64,000 nt of DNA, from NCBI GenBank assembly GCA_964389525.1, contig CAYMEX010000010.1, positions 1 to 64,000 on the forward strand. Direction: 5' to 3'. Shown in pieces: positions 35,593-45,423 of the stretch (the stretch's first letter is position 1; the number at the start of each line of letters is the position of its first letter). The notes under the pieces were generated by a model. The model was given only the letters and a program-made list of their open reading frames with translations. It was not told where the DNA came from and ran no database searches. The stretch comes from JAFLTL01 sp964389525. GTDB lineage: Bacteria; Bacteroidota; Bacteroidia; Bacteroidales; Muribaculaceae. A program made the translations under genes and the position numbers.

Positions 35593-37059
35593 TCAATACA
35601 TGAACGCCATCACAGCATTTTCCGAAATCGTGAGGAGGTAATTGTAGATCGGGCTGGCGATACCGAGAAGCAGGATACCGGCTATTGCGATCCACAGAGC
35701 TACACGCTCTGAGCAGTTCGACTTGAAAGTCGCGATCTTGCAGTCATCCTGGCTGATAAACATAGCCTTGACAACAAGCAGATAGTAGTACAGCGAGATA
35801 ATCGTGTTGATCAGCGCGATAAGCACGAGTATGTAGATCGCGATGCTTCCCTGCTGTATTGCGCTTGTGAAGATGAAGAACTTTGAGAAGAATCCGGCGA
35901 ACGGCGGAATACCTGCAAGCGAGAACATCGCGAGCATCATTGCCACCGACAAGCGCGGATTGGTCTTGTAAAGTCCCTTGTAATCATCCATCGACACAAG
36001 GCCGCTGTTGTTCTCTATCGCACCGATCACGCCGAAAGCGGCGAGGTTGCTGAATACATAAACGAGCACATAATACATCAGCGATGCCATGCCTGTAGCG
36101 TTCATGCCGATAATACCGAGCATGATGTAACCGGCCTGCGACACCGACGAGAAAGCGAGAAAACGCTTCATGTTGCGCTGGCGTATAGCGAAGAGGTTAC
36201 CGATCGTGATTGTGAGGATGATGAGTGCGTAAAGCATCCACTCCCACACCTGGGCATAGACCTGACCGAAAGCCTGAACAAGGATAACCAGGAAGGCAAA
36301 AGCGGCAGCGCCCTTCGATATCACCGACAGATAAGAGGTCACATTGGTAGGTGCTCCCTGATATACGTCGGCGGTCCAGAGGTGGAACGGAACAAGCGAC
36401 AGCTTGAAGCCCATACCGGCGATGACAAACGCAATCGCGAGAGTGAGCATCAGCGACGGCTGTGTCGAGATCACACCGTAGATCTCCGAGAAGTAAAGCG
36501 ATCCGCTCAGACCGTAAACAAACGAGATACCGAGCATGAACACTGCCGACGAGACAACTGCCGTCAGTATGTATTTGATTGCGGCCTCATGGCTCTCGTA
36601 GCGGTTCTTGTTGAATGCCACCATAGCGGCAAGCGGCAGAGAAGCGCTCTCGAGACCGATGATGAACAGAAGGAAATGACGCGACGAGATCATAAGATAC
36701 ATGCCGAAGAGCGTCACGAGAAGCAGCTCGTAGAACTCACCGCGGCGCACCGAGATCTCCTCGGTCTTTGTCCACGTCACCGACTGCAGAAGCACGATGA
36801 GCGCACCCACGTTAAGGATGTTCTTTATCGCGGCTATGACCGGCGAAGTCACATACATCCCGGCAAACGCACTCGCGATATTGCAGGTGTTGCAGCAGCA
36901 GAAGCCGGTGGCCGTGAATACTGCAAACGCCCCAGTCGCTACCCATGCTGTCGCTTTCAGCGACTTCTTGGGCATAAAAGTATCGTATATGAACACCAGC
37001 AGGAAGACCACGAGGAGGCCTATCTCCTGCTTCATTGCCCAAAACTGTGAATAATCCAT
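35593..37059 (-). CDS. nuoN: NADH-quinone oxidoreductase subunit N
   Basis: A 488-residue antiporter-like membrane subunit of complex I with about 14 helices. Recognised from FIIGLESASLPLAAMVAFNK, the Lys-bearing KYILTAVVSSAVFMLG, FKLSLVPFHLWTADVYQGAP and LAGIPPFAGFFSKFFIF, the conserved proton-channel elements. Last gene of the cluster, 29 bp after nuoM and followed by a strong terminator. Confidence 0.96.
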   Translation of the reverse strand: MDYSQFWAMKQEIGLLVVFLLVFIYDTFMPKKSLKATAWVATGAFAVFTATGFCCCNTCNIASAFAGMYVTSPVIAAIKNILNVGALIVLLQSVTWTKTEEISVRRGEFYELLLVTLFGMYLMISSRHFLLFIIGLESASLPLAAMVAFNKNRYESHEAAIKYILTAVVSSAVFMLGISFVYGLSGSLYFSEIYGVISTQPSLMLTLAIAFVIAGMGFKLSLVPFHLWTADVYQGAPTNVTSYLSVISKGAAAFAFLVILVQAFGQVYAQVWEWMLYALIILTITIGNLFAIRQRNMKRFLAFSSVSQAGYIMLGIIGMNATGMASLMYYVLVYVFSNLAAFGVIGAIENNSGLVSMDDYKGLYKTNPRLSVAMMLAMFSLAGIPPFAGFFSKFFIFTSAIQQGSIAIYILVLIALINTIISLYYYLLVVKAMFISQDDCKIATFKSNCSERVALWIAIAGILLLGIASPIYNYLLTISENAVMAFMY

Positions 37060-37088
37060 TGCTTATGATTGATTTACAAGATTCACAT

Positions 37089-38624
37089 TCAATTTACCGA
37101 AATCATCAGAGCCCGGAAGAACTCGGGGTCAAACGTGAATCTGATCAGATTCAAGAAGAAGTTGGGGAAGCAACCGATAGCTGCGACGCAGATGATAAGT
37201 GTTGCGGTCGACACACGCTCCCACCACGTAGCGTCGGTGAGCGAACGGTGATGCTCGTCCTGAACAGGGCCGAAAAGCAGCTTGCCGACAACTCGCAGGA
37301 TATACACGGCGGTGATAACGATCGAGCAGCATGCGATGATCGTAAACACAAGTCTAAGCGAACCGGCACCGGCAAGATAGTCGGTCATGCCTGCCTTGAA
37401 CGATCCTACGAAAATCGTCATCTCGGCCACAAATCCGCTCAGACCCGGAAGACCGAGCGAAGCGAAACCGGCGATAACGTAGCACACAGCGAGGTAAGGC
37501 ATGATGCGCATCAGGCCGCCCATCAGGCGTATGTCGCGAGTGTGTGTGCGTCCGTAGATCTGACCGATCAGAGCGAAGAACAGGGCCGTCATCAGACCGT
37601 GAGAGAGCATCTGCATGATCGCACCCGACATCGCTGTCGTGTTGAGCATGAGTATCGCGAACAGCACCAGGCCGCAGTGCGACACCGACGAGTAAGCGTT
37701 GATATACTTGAGGTCGGTCTGCACACAGGCACTGAACGCACCGTAGACAACCGAGATACCTGTCAGTATAAGGAAAATCCAGGCGAGATCGTTGGCAGCC
37801 TCAGGCATGAGGAACATTGCCACACGGAAGCAACCGTAGCCTCCGAGCTTCATAAGCACGCCGGCATGGAGCATCGAGACTGCCGTAGGCGCCGAGGCAT
37901 GACCGTCGGGGCTCCATGTGTGGAAGGGGAACATAGCGCCAAGCACACCGAAACCGACAAAAGTGAGCGGGAACAGGAAGTACTGCCAGCCCTTGTCGAT
38001 ATTGCCGTTGCGGGCGATCTCAAGAATATTCCAGGTGAGGTTGCCGTCGGCACCCGAGTGGTAATAGATGCCGATAAGGCCGAGCATCAGGAAAGCCGAT
38101 CCGCCCATGAGCATCAGTGTGAGCTTCATGGCCGAATAATTCTTGTTGCCGCTGCCCCACACACCGATGAGAAGATACATCGGTATGAGAGCGACCTCAT
38201 AGAACATGAACATCGTGAAGAGGTCGATCGAGATAAAGAAGCCGAACACACCGGTCGACAGAAGTATCAGCCACAGGAAAAACTCCTTAGGCATATCGAT
38301 CTTCCACGAAGCGAACGATCCGGCGAAAACGATGATCGACGAAAGCAGCAGCATCACGATCGAGACACCGTCGACACCGACTGCAAGATGGATATTGAGA
38401 GGCGTGAACCAGCTCCACGAACCCACATAGAGCATCTCTGCCATATTGCCGGCCGCACGCTGTGCCATATAATCGAACAGCACCCACACCGACAAGGCGA
38501 TGAGCATTACCGAACCCGTTACGGCAACCGCACGTATCTGCTTCACGTTGCGGCACAATCCGAGTCCTCCGAGCATCACCAGCGGGATGATGACGAAATA
38601 TATCAGGATGTTTGAGAATAACAT
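37089..38624 (-). CDS. nuoM: NADH-quinone oxidoreductase subunit M
   Basis: A 511-residue antiporter-like subunit of the complex I membrane arm. MFYEVALIPMYLLIGVWG (channel Glu) and FPFHTWSPDGHASAPTAVSM are typical of NuoM. Length is normal. It lies between nuoL and nuoN as in most nuo operons. The opposite strand carries a long open frame that is only a shadow. Confidence 0.97.
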   Translation of the reverse strand: MLFSNILIYFVIIPLVMLGGLGLCRNVKQIRAVAVTGSVMLIALSVWVLFDYMAQRAAGNMAEMLYVGSWSWFTPLNIHLAVGVDGVSIVMLLLSSIIVFAGSFASWKIDMPKEFFLWLILLSTGVFGFFISIDLFTMFMFYEVALIPMYLLIGVWGSGNKNYSAMKLTLMLMGGSAFLMLGLIGIYYHSGADGNLTWNILEIARNGNIDKGWQYFLFPLTFVGFGVLGAMFPFHTWSPDGHASAPTAVSMLHAGVLMKLGGYGCFRVAMFLMPEAANDLAWIFLILTGISVVYGAFSACVQTDLKYINAYSSVSHCGLVLFAILMLNTTAMSGAIMQMLSHGLMTALFFALIGQIYGRTHTRDIRLMGGLMRIMPYLAVCYVIAGFASLGLPGLSGFVAEMTIFVGSFKAGMTDYLAGAGSLRLVFTIIACCSIVITAVYILRVVGKLLFGPVQDEHHRSLTDATWWERVSTATLIICVAAIGCFPNFFLNLIRFTFDPEFFRALMISVN

Positions 38625-38661
38625 AGCTATTTTCCGATTTATTGGTTACCCGTCGATGATT

Positions 38662-40725
38662 TTACATTACACAGAGGGCTGTGATAAGTCCGAGCAGGAG
38701 TGCACCGGCGACATACACAAGCACATAATGCTGTACGTTGCCGCTCTGCAGACACTTGATGCTCTCCGACGCCTTGTTGGTGATAGCGGCGAGACCGTCC
38801 ATCGAGCCGTCGATGATATGGCGGTCAAACCATGCGATCGGGCGGCACACACTGTTGAAGATGATCTTGTGTGTGATGAACATATACAGCTCGTCGAAAT
38901 AGAAACGGTTGCGGCACCATGTCCACAGGGTGGGCATGAGCTCGCGCATACGGCGGGGAAGAGGATTTTCCTTCTTGTACATCACCCAGGCAAGACCGAT
39001 GCCGAGAAGCGCTGTCACAAGCGAGATACATGCGACAAACCAGTTAAGCTGCTCGAGATTGGTGAGAAGCGAGAGCGAGTTATACATCGGATGTCCGTTC
39101 CATGTCACCAGGTCGCCAAACGGGAAGAAGCCCGAGATTACCGACATGATAGCGAGGAACACGAGCGGAAGCGTCATGGTCCAGGGCTGATCGGTGGGAG
39201 CGTGATGCCCGGCGGGCTTGTGCTCCTTCCACCAGAAGATGAGGAAGTAGAGGCGGAACATGTAGAACGCGGTCAGACCGGCCACGATCGACATCCACAG
39301 ATACCAGTAGAACGAATGGCTGAACACGGCCGTCAGTATCTCGTCTTTGGAGAAGAATCCGGCGAACGGTATGATACCGGCGATAGCCAGACAGCCGATA
39401 AGGAACGTGATGTGTGTGATGGGCATGTACTTGCGCAGACCGTGCATGCCGGTGTAGTCGTTCGTTCCGACAGCATGGATGATAGCGCCGGCTCCGAGGA
39501 AGAGGAGCGCCTTGAACATCGCGTGTGTGAACAGATGGAACATCGAAGCCATGTAGCCCACTGCATGGTGGTGCTCAGGACGTGCGACGCCGAGCGACAC
39601 CATCATAAACGCTATCTGCGATATTGTGGAGAACGCGAGCACACGCTTGATGTCGAGCTGTGTGCAGGCGACCATAGCAGCATACAGAGCTGTCACCGCT
39701 CCCACCACTGTCACGATATCGAGAGCCGTGGTCTCCATGAGATAGAGCGGGAAGAGACGTGCCACCAGATATACACCGGCCACGACCATAGTAGCGGCGT
39801 GGATGAGTGCCGATACAGGTGTCGGGCCCTCCATGGCATCGGGGAGCCAGATGTGGAGAGGCATCATCGCCGACTTACCCATGCCGCCCATGAAGATGAG
39901 CACAAGAGCCCAGGTCAGCACCGATCCGCCCATAAACACCGGAGCGGCCGAAGTTGCAAAGATGTTCTTGACCCACTCCGCGGTGCCGATGTTCACCTGA
40001 TAGGTGTCGGCCATGCCCTCGACTGCTGTTGAGGTAAGATCAGTGAAGTTGAACGTGCCCGTGTAGAACGAGAGCACCAGAATACCGATCAGGAAGCCAA
40101 GATCGGCGAAACGTGTCACGATAAACGCCTTCTTCGACGCCGATACAGCCGACGGCTTCGTGAAGTAGAAACCGATGAGCAGATATGACGATGCGCCCAC
40201 AAGCTCCCAGAATATGTACATCTGGAAGATGTTGGTTGCGACAACCAGTCCGAGCATCGAGAACGAGAAAAGCGACAGATAAGCGAAGAAACGCTGGAAA
40301 CCACGCTCGGGAGTACCGTGGTGGTCGCGCATATATCCGTTGCTGTAGAGATGCACCATAAACGAGATGGTGGTGATCACCACAAGCATCATCGCCGAGA
40401 TCGGGTCGAGCAGGAAGCCGAGTTTGATTGCAAGTCCGGCCTTCACAAGATTGCCGGCCGCATCAAACACGTCGGGCGTAAACTGGAGCCATGTCACATT
40501 GAACACGACCGACTGCAGACGCTCGCCTACCGAATTGATAAATGCCGGATTACCCGAGAAGAAATAGGTCAGTGCCGTGATATAGGCGAGTGTGAGGGTC
40601 ACACCCATCGACGCCGTACCGATAGCTCCCGCAGTCCCGTGCTTCATATATTTGCCAAGCAGGCCGAGCACCAGAAATGTCAGCAGCGGCAGGGCAAGAA
40701 TGAGAATTGGCATTGTTGATTCCAT
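38662..40725 (-). CDS. nuoL: NADH-quinone oxidoreductase subunit L
   Basis: A 687-residue antiporter-like subunit with the C-terminal lateral helix that spans the membrane arm. Motifs: FWELVGASSYLLIGFYF, MMPLHIWLPDAMEGPTPVSA and a His-rich LFTHAMFKALLFLGAG region. A start at MESTMPI (40725) or four codons later is possible. The gap to nuoK is 15 bp. Confidence 0.97.
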   Translation of the reverse strand: MESTMPILILALPLLTFLVLGLLGKYMKHGTAGAIGTASMGVTLTLAYITALTYFFSGNPAFINSVGERLQSVVFNVTWLQFTPDVFDAAGNLVKAGLAIKLGFLLDPISAMMLVVITTISFMVHLYSNGYMRDHHGTPERGFQRFFAYLSLFSFSMLGLVVATNIFQMYIFWELVGASSYLLIGFYFTKPSAVSASKKAFIVTRFADLGFLIGILVLSFYTGTFNFTDLTSTAVEGMADTYQVNIGTAEWVKNIFATSAAPVFMGGSVLTWALVLIFMGGMGKSAMMPLHIWLPDAMEGPTPVSALIHAATMVVAGVYLVARLFPLYLMETTALDIVTVVGAVTALYAAMVACTQLDIKRVLAFSTISQIAFMMVSLGVARPEHHHAVGYMASMFHLFTHAMFKALLFLGAGAIIHAVGTNDYTGMHGLRKYMPITHITFLIGCLAIAGIIPFAGFFSKDEILTAVFSHSFYWYLWMSIVAGLTAFYMFRLYFLIFWWKEHKPAGHHAPTDQPWTMTLPLVFLAIMSVISGFFPFGDLVTWNGHPMYNSLSLLTNLEQLNWFVACISLVTALLGIGLAWVMYKKENPLPRRMRELMPTLWTWCRNRFYFDELYMFITHKIIFNSVCRPIAWFDRHIIDGSMDGLAAITNKASESIKCLQSGNVQHYVLVYVAGALLLGLITALCVM

Positions 40726-40740
40726 AATAGGTACCGGGGA

Positions 40741-41052
40741 TTAGAATTTCATTGTTGTCAGATCCTGGACGTCGATGTCCTTGGCGACTCTGAACACATT
40801 TACAATTATGGCGATTGCGAGAGCTGTCTCGGCTGCCGCGATTGCTATCGCAAACAGCGTGAACATCATGCCTTCCATGCTTCCGGGGAAGAGGTAACGG
40901 TTGAACACCACAAAATTCATGTCCACACCGTTGAGCATCAGCTCAAGCGATATCAGCATCGCGATCATGTTCTTGCGCGTGATGAAGCCATAGAGGCCGC
41001 AGCAAAACATGAAAAGCGACAGCACTAAATAACATATCATTGGGATTTCCAT
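40741..41052 (-). CDS. nuoK: NADH-quinone oxidoreductase subunit K
   Basis: A 103-residue subunit with three helices; MIAMLISLELMLNGVDMNF and FAIAIAAAETALAIAI carry the two conserved membrane glutamates of NuoK. It ends 15 bp before nuoL and starts 11 bp after nuoJ. Confidence 0.96.
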   Translation of the reverse strand: MEIPMICYLVLSLFMFCCGLYGFITRKNMIAMLISLELMLNGVDMNFVVFNRYLFPGSMEGMMFTLFAIAIAAAETALAIAIIVNVFRVAKDIDVQDLTTMKF

Positions 41053-41063
41053 GACCTTGCTGT

Positions 41064-41576
41064 TTATTTTTTACGTGCGATAACTATTCCGCCTATCATG
41101 CAGCCCAGCAAAAGGATGCTGACTGCCTCAAACGGAAGGAGATACTGTCCGTGTCCGGTTCCCATCAACGCAGTGCCGATAGCCTTCATGTCGAGAAAAG
41201 GCATATCGGGACGCGACAGAAGCGAGTCGGCGCGGCTGACAAGCGAGATCCCGCCGATGACAAACATTGCGACTCCAAGAAGCAATGCACGCACATGCTT
41301 GCGCGACTCCAGTTTTTTCTCGTTGTTGCCCGGATGACTTGTGAGCAGTATCGCAAAGACAAACAGCACGACAATACCTCCGGCATAAACCGCTATCTGA
41401 ACCGCGCCGAGAAACTCATAGTCGAGTTGAAAGTAAACTGCGGCAGTAGCAAACAGCACAAACAAGAGATAGGTCGCCGCGCGCAATATCTTGCGGGTAG
41501 TCACGGCCATTACCGAGAAAATGACTATCGCAAGAGCGATAATCACATACGCGATAAAACTTCCTACTGATTCCAT
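41064..41576 (-). CDS. nuoJ: NADH-quinone oxidoreductase subunit J
   Basis: A 170-residue membrane subunit with five helices. The block LGAVQIAVYAGGIVVLFVFA is the NuoJ signature around the third helix. Same strand and close spacing as its neighbours nuoI and nuoK. Confidence 0.95.
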   Translation of the reverse strand: MESVGSFIAYVIIALAIVIFSVMAVTTRKILRAATYLLFVLFATAAVYFQLDYEFLGAVQIAVYAGGIVVLFVFAILLTSHPGNNEKKLESRKHVRALLLGVAMFVIGGISLVSRADSLLSRPDMPFLDMKAIGTALMGTGHGQYLLPFEAVSILLLGCMIGGIVIARKK

Positions 41577-41609
41577 TGAATATGATTCGATTGTTTTTAT
41601 TTTCTGGCT

Positions 41610-42200
41610 TTATTTGGCCGGTGTCTCACCACCTGCCTGCTTGGCTGCGGCGGCTTTGGCTGCTGCAGCGGCCTTTGCGGCGGCTATCTTGGCCTCGCGC
41701 TCGGCAAGTATCTTTGCTTTCTCTTCCTCTGTAGGCTCGGGTTCGGGCTTCTCGGGAAGATAATTCAGCTGTTTGACAAGTTTCGATCGTGTGAACACCG
41801 CCTGCTCGAAGTCATTTGAGAATCTCAGAGCGTTGGTCGGACATGAGGTGGCACACAACTGGCAGAATGTGCAGCTCCCAAGATCATAGATATACTTGGC
41901 AAGTTTCTTTTTCTTCTTTCCGTCCCAAGTGTCCACCATTTTGGTCTCGAGCGTGATTGTTCCGTTAGGGCAATTGCGCTCGCACGTACCGCATGCGATG
42001 CACTTGTGATTTCCCTCTTCGTCATAAATAAGTTCGAGGCATGCACGGAATCGCTCGGGGATATGCATCGTGTCGCGGTTCTCCGGGTACCTCTCAGTTA
42101 TCTTCGGGGTCACGAATTCCTTGGCGGTTACCTGCATGCCCTGCAAAAGGCTTGAGATGCCGCCGGCCAAAGAGGTGAAATAGTCTTTTACGCTACCCAT
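41610..42200 (-). CDS. nuoI: NADH-quinone oxidoreductase subunit I (2x 4Fe-4S)
   Basis: A 196-residue peripheral subunit carrying clusters N6a and N6b: CIACGTCERNCP and CTFCQLCATSCP. It passes electrons to NuoB. The C terminus (about 150-196) is an added low-complexity tail rich in Ala, Lys and Glu (AKILAEREAKIAAAKAAAA), absent from E. coli NuoI. First nuo gene after the ATP synthase block, 94 bp from atpG; no promoter match was found in that gap. Confidence 0.95.
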   Translation of the reverse strand: MGSVKDYFTSLAGGISSLLQGMQVTAKEFVTPKITERYPENRDTMHIPERFRACLELIYDEEGNHKCIACGTCERNCPNGTITLETKMVDTWDGKKKKKLAKYIYDLGSCTFCQLCATSCPTNALRFSNDFEQAVFTRSKLVKQLNYLPEKPEPEPTEEEKAKILAEREAKIAAAKAAAAAKAAAAKQAGGETPAK

Positions 42201-42294
42201 TTTTTTCTGCTTTGAGGATATGTCTGTTATTTATTTTACTTTTATATGTTCTCGCCCGCCCGATTACCGGTCAGGCACTTTGTCTCTCTTAGTT

Positions 42295-43170
42295 CTACCT
42301 TACCTGTCCGCCCAGTATGTCGAGAAGTTCGGTCGTGATCGCCTCCTGACGGAGTTTGTTGTACTCGAGTTTGAGCTGATCCTGAAGCTTCTTCGCATTG
42401 TCGTTGGCACTCTGCATCGCCATGACGCGGGCAGCCTGCTCCGACGCGCGGTTCTCGGTGAAGATATCCTCCACCACCGAGCGCAGATACATCGGCAGGC
42501 CGCGTCTCACCACCGTTTCAGCGTCAGGCTCGATGATATACGGCACATCCTTGCGCTGCTCGCAGTCGAAATTACTCTGATCGACCGGCAGCAGCCCCGT
42601 GCGTTGCGGCCTCTGGCGGCTTGCGCTCTGATAGTTCATGTAGAGAGCCTCCACACGGTCGGTCTCTCCGCTCACAAACGCCTCTTCAAGCGACTTGACA
42701 AACTCGCCCACCGACGCGCCCTCACTCTTTGAGCTTACTCCCTCGGGAGCCATCTCAACCTTTACGGTCGCGCCCGATATGCGGTTGCAGGCCTTGTAGA
42801 TCTTGGCGCCTATAGCCACGATCTTCACATCGGCACCGGGATACTCGTTCCTGATGTCGGCAATGTCGTCGGCCACACGCTTGGCAAGATTCACATTGTA
42901 GGCGCCGCACAGACCGTCGTCACTGCCCCACACCACCAGAGTCACCTTGCGCACCTCGCGCTGCGAGAGCAGAGGCGAGCTGAATGTGGCGTCCGACGAA
43001 AGCATCGACGCTATGATAGTCTCCACCTGTCGGCGATAAGGTTTAAGGCGACGCAGCGCACCCTCGGCCTTGTGCATCTTGGCCGAAGATATCATCTTCA
43101 TCGCCCCGGTGATTTTTTCCGAAGACGCTACCGACCCTATACGGCTCTTGAGTTCTCTCAGAGTTGCCAT
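42295..43170 (-). CDS. atpG: ATP synthase F1 gamma subunit
   Basis: A 291-residue central-stalk subunit. The N terminus MATLRELKSRIGSVASSEKITGAMKMISS and the C terminus (about 250-290, MQSANDNAKKLQDQLKLEYN then RQEAITTELLDILGG) form the antiparallel coiled coil that rotates in the alpha3beta3 head. Last gene of the atp block. Confidence 0.96.
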   Translation of the reverse strand: MATLRELKSRIGSVASSEKITGAMKMISSAKMHKAEGALRRLKPYRRQVETIIASMLSSDATFSSPLLSQREVRKVTLVVWGSDDGLCGAYNVNLAKRVADDIADIRNEYPGADVKIVAIGAKIYKACNRISGATVKVEMAPEGVSSKSEGASVGEFVKSLEEAFVSGETDRVEALYMNYQSASRQRPQRTGLLPVDQSNFDCEQRKDVPYIIEPDAETVVRRGLPMYLRSVVEDIFTENRASEQAARVMAMQSANDNAKKLQDQLKLEYNKLRQEAITTELLDILGGQVR

Positions 43171-43233
43171 TGGCTATTGGTGGATTGGTGGTTGATTATT
43201 TCGTTTATGCAGTCTCTCTCCTGTGTCAGGCAA

Positions 43234-44817
43234 TCAGTTGTACTTGGCGGCCACTTCCTTGGCGGCATCAGTGATCTTCTGGGTGATCTCATCGGTCAGC
43301 ACACGCTTCTCTCTGATCGCGTCGAGCACGTCCGACTGATACTTGGCATGGAGAAGCTGTATGAGCGAACGCTCGAAATCGGCCACCTGATCGACAGGAA
43401 CACTGGTGAGGAGGCCGTTTACACCGCAGAATATCACACATACCTCCTCCTCTACCGCCATAGGCGAGTACTGGGGCTGTATGAGAAGACGCTCGTTCTT
43501 GCGGCCGCGGTCGATGACACGGGCAGTCACGGCGTCGATATCTCCGCCGAACTTCGTGAAGCTCTCCAGCTCGCGGAACTGCGCCTGGTCGATCTTCAGC
43601 GTGCCGGCCACCTTCTTCATGGCCTTGATTTGGGCATTACCGCCCACACGCGACACCGATATACCCACATTGATCGCCGGACGGATGCCTCGGTTGAAAA
43701 GCGATGTCTCCAGATAGATCTGTCCGTCGGTGATCGAAATTACGTTTGTCGGGATATAAGCCGACACGTCACCGGCCTGTGTCTCGATTATAGGAAGTGC
43801 GGTAAGCGATCCGCCACCCTTCACGATAGGCTTGAGAGCCTCCGGAAGGTCATTCATGTTGGCGGCCACCTCCTGATTGTCGATAATCTTTGCGGCGCGC
43901 TCGAGCAGACGCGAGTGCAGGTAAAAGATATCACCCGGATATGCCTCGCGGCCCGAAGGGCGCTTCAATATGAGCGAGATCTCACGATATGCGACAGCCT
44001 GCTTCGACAGATCGTCGTAGATGATGAGAGCGTCGCGGCCCGTGTCGCGTATATACTCGCCGATGGCCACACCGGCAAAAGGCGAATAATAGCGCATGGC
44101 AGCCGAGTCGGAAGCCGACGCTGCCACAACCACCGTGTAGTCGAGAGCGCCGTTCTGACGCAGCGTGTCGACCGTAGCGGCGATCGACGACGCCTTCTGC
44201 CCTATTGCCACATATATGCAGTAGACAGGCTTGCCTGCCTCAAATTCTTTCTTCTGATTGATGATAGTGTCGATTGCGATCGCAGTCTTGCCTATCTGAC
44301 GGTCGCCGATGATAAGCTCACGCTGTCCGCGGCCTATAGGCACCATGGCGTCCACGGCCTTGATACCGGTCTGGAGAGGCTGATTCACCGGCTGACGGAA
44401 AATAACGCCGGGAGCCTTGCGCTCAAGAGGCATCTGAAGAAGATCGCCCGTGATAGGGCCGCGACCGTCGATCGGCTCGCCGAGCACATTGATGACACGG
44501 CCGAACATGCCCTCGCCGACCTTGATCGAAGCGATATTGCCGGTGCGCTTCACACTCATTCCCTCGGTCACCTTGTCGACATTGTTCATCAGAATAACAC
44601 CGACATTGCTCTCCTCGAGATTGAGCGCCACACCCGTCACGCCGTTCTCAAACTCCACGAGCTCATTGGCCTTGACATTGTCAAGTCCGTAAACATGAGC
44701 CACACCGTCGCCCACCTCGAGCACCTTGCCCGTCTCTTCAAACGACACCTTGCTGTTGATGCTGTCCAGCTGCTGGCGCAGAACTTCTGAAATCTCGCTG
44801 GGGTTGATTGTTGCCAT
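43234..44817 (-). CDS. atpA: ATP synthase F1 alpha subunit
   Basis: A 527-residue subunit. P-loop GDRQIGKTAIAID near residue 170, YYSPFAGVAIGEYIRD and the catalytic Arg region PAINVGISVSRVGG are all present. It lies 3 bp from atpH and 63 bp before atpG. Confidence 0.97.
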   Translation of the reverse strand: MATINPSEISEVLRQQLDSINSKVSFEETGKVLEVGDGVAHVYGLDNVKANELVEFENGVTGVALNLEESNVGVILMNNVDKVTEGMSVKRTGNIASIKVGEGMFGRVINVLGEPIDGRGPITGDLLQMPLERKAPGVIFRQPVNQPLQTGIKAVDAMVPIGRGQRELIIGDRQIGKTAIAIDTIINQKKEFEAGKPVYCIYVAIGQKASSIAATVDTLRQNGALDYTVVVAASASDSAAMRYYSPFAGVAIGEYIRDTGRDALIIYDDLSKQAVAYREISLILKRPSGREAYPGDIFYLHSRLLERAAKIIDNQEVAANMNDLPEALKPIVKGGGSLTALPIIETQAGDVSAYIPTNVISITDGQIYLETSLFNRGIRPAINVGISVSRVGGNAQIKAMKKVAGTLKIDQAQFRELESFTKFGGDIDAVTARVIDRGRKNERLLIQPQYSPMAVEEEVCVIFCGVNGLLTSVPVDQVADFERSLIQLLHAKYQSDVLDAIREKRVLTDEITQKITDAAKEVAAKYN

Positions 44818-44820
44818 GTT

Positions 44821-45387
44821 TTATTTGCTTAAAAGCTGTTGACGGAGTTGATTAAATTCGTTTGCTACCGAGGCGTCAAGACGCTCGTTGTCGACTGCGA
44901 TGCGAAAACCGCCTATCAGCTGTGTATTCACCTTCGAGTCATATTCCATCGTGCCCTCGCCGATGTGTCTCTGCACGAGATCTCTCATCTGCGACTCGGT
45001 CGATGCGTCAGGCCGGCTCGCCCACTCCACCGTCACGCGCCTGATACCGTTCTTCTTTCTGTAAAGACCGATATAAGACAACGCTATAGCCCTGACGAGC
45101 GTCAGCCTGCGGTTGTGAAACAGAAGTTTCACAAAATCTTTTATCAGAGCATCAACACCGGCCTGATTATCCGATACACGGCCACATGCCGACGTTATCA
45201 GCGCGCTTTTCTCGGCCTCGTCGACATACGGATTAGTGACAGCCGACGTCAGGCCTGCGCCCTCCGGGCCGTCGAACATAGCCTCAAGATTGAGCATCGC
45301 CTCATACACTCCCCCGCTCAGCCCCTTTTCACAGGCCGAGTCAAAGAGCGCCTTGGCGTATCTCGATGGCAACAATCCTAAATCCAT
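44821..45387 (-). CDS. atpH: ATP synthase F1 delta subunit
   Basis: A 188-residue stator subunit (OSCP-like), recognised from LPSRYAKALFDSACEKG at the start, FVKLLFHNRRLTLV in the middle and SKVNTQLIGGFRIAVDNERLD at the C terminus. It ends 3 bp before atpA. Confidence 0.93.
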   Translation of the reverse strand: MDLGLLPSRYAKALFDSACEKGLSGGVYEAMLNLEAMFDGPEGAGLTSAVTNPYVDEAEKSALITSACGRVSDNQAGVDALIKDFVKLLFHNRRLTLVRAIALSYIGLYRKKNGIRRVTVEWASRPDASTESQMRDLVQRHIGEGTMEYDSKVNTQLIGGFRIAVDNERLDASVANEFNQLRQQLLSK

Positions 45388-45423
45388 TGTATCTCAGTTT
45401 CAGTGTGTGGATGATGCTTCTTT

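Noticed and set aside
37035..40032. Long plus-strand frames (526 and 510 codons) opposite nuoM and nuoL
   Set aside because: They mirror strongly conserved nuo genes, are rich in His, Glu and Arg without any domain, and arise from codon bias on the coding strand.
43072..44790. 572-codon plus-strand frame opposite atpA
   Set aside because: Antisense shadow of a certain atpA gene; no recognisable motif.
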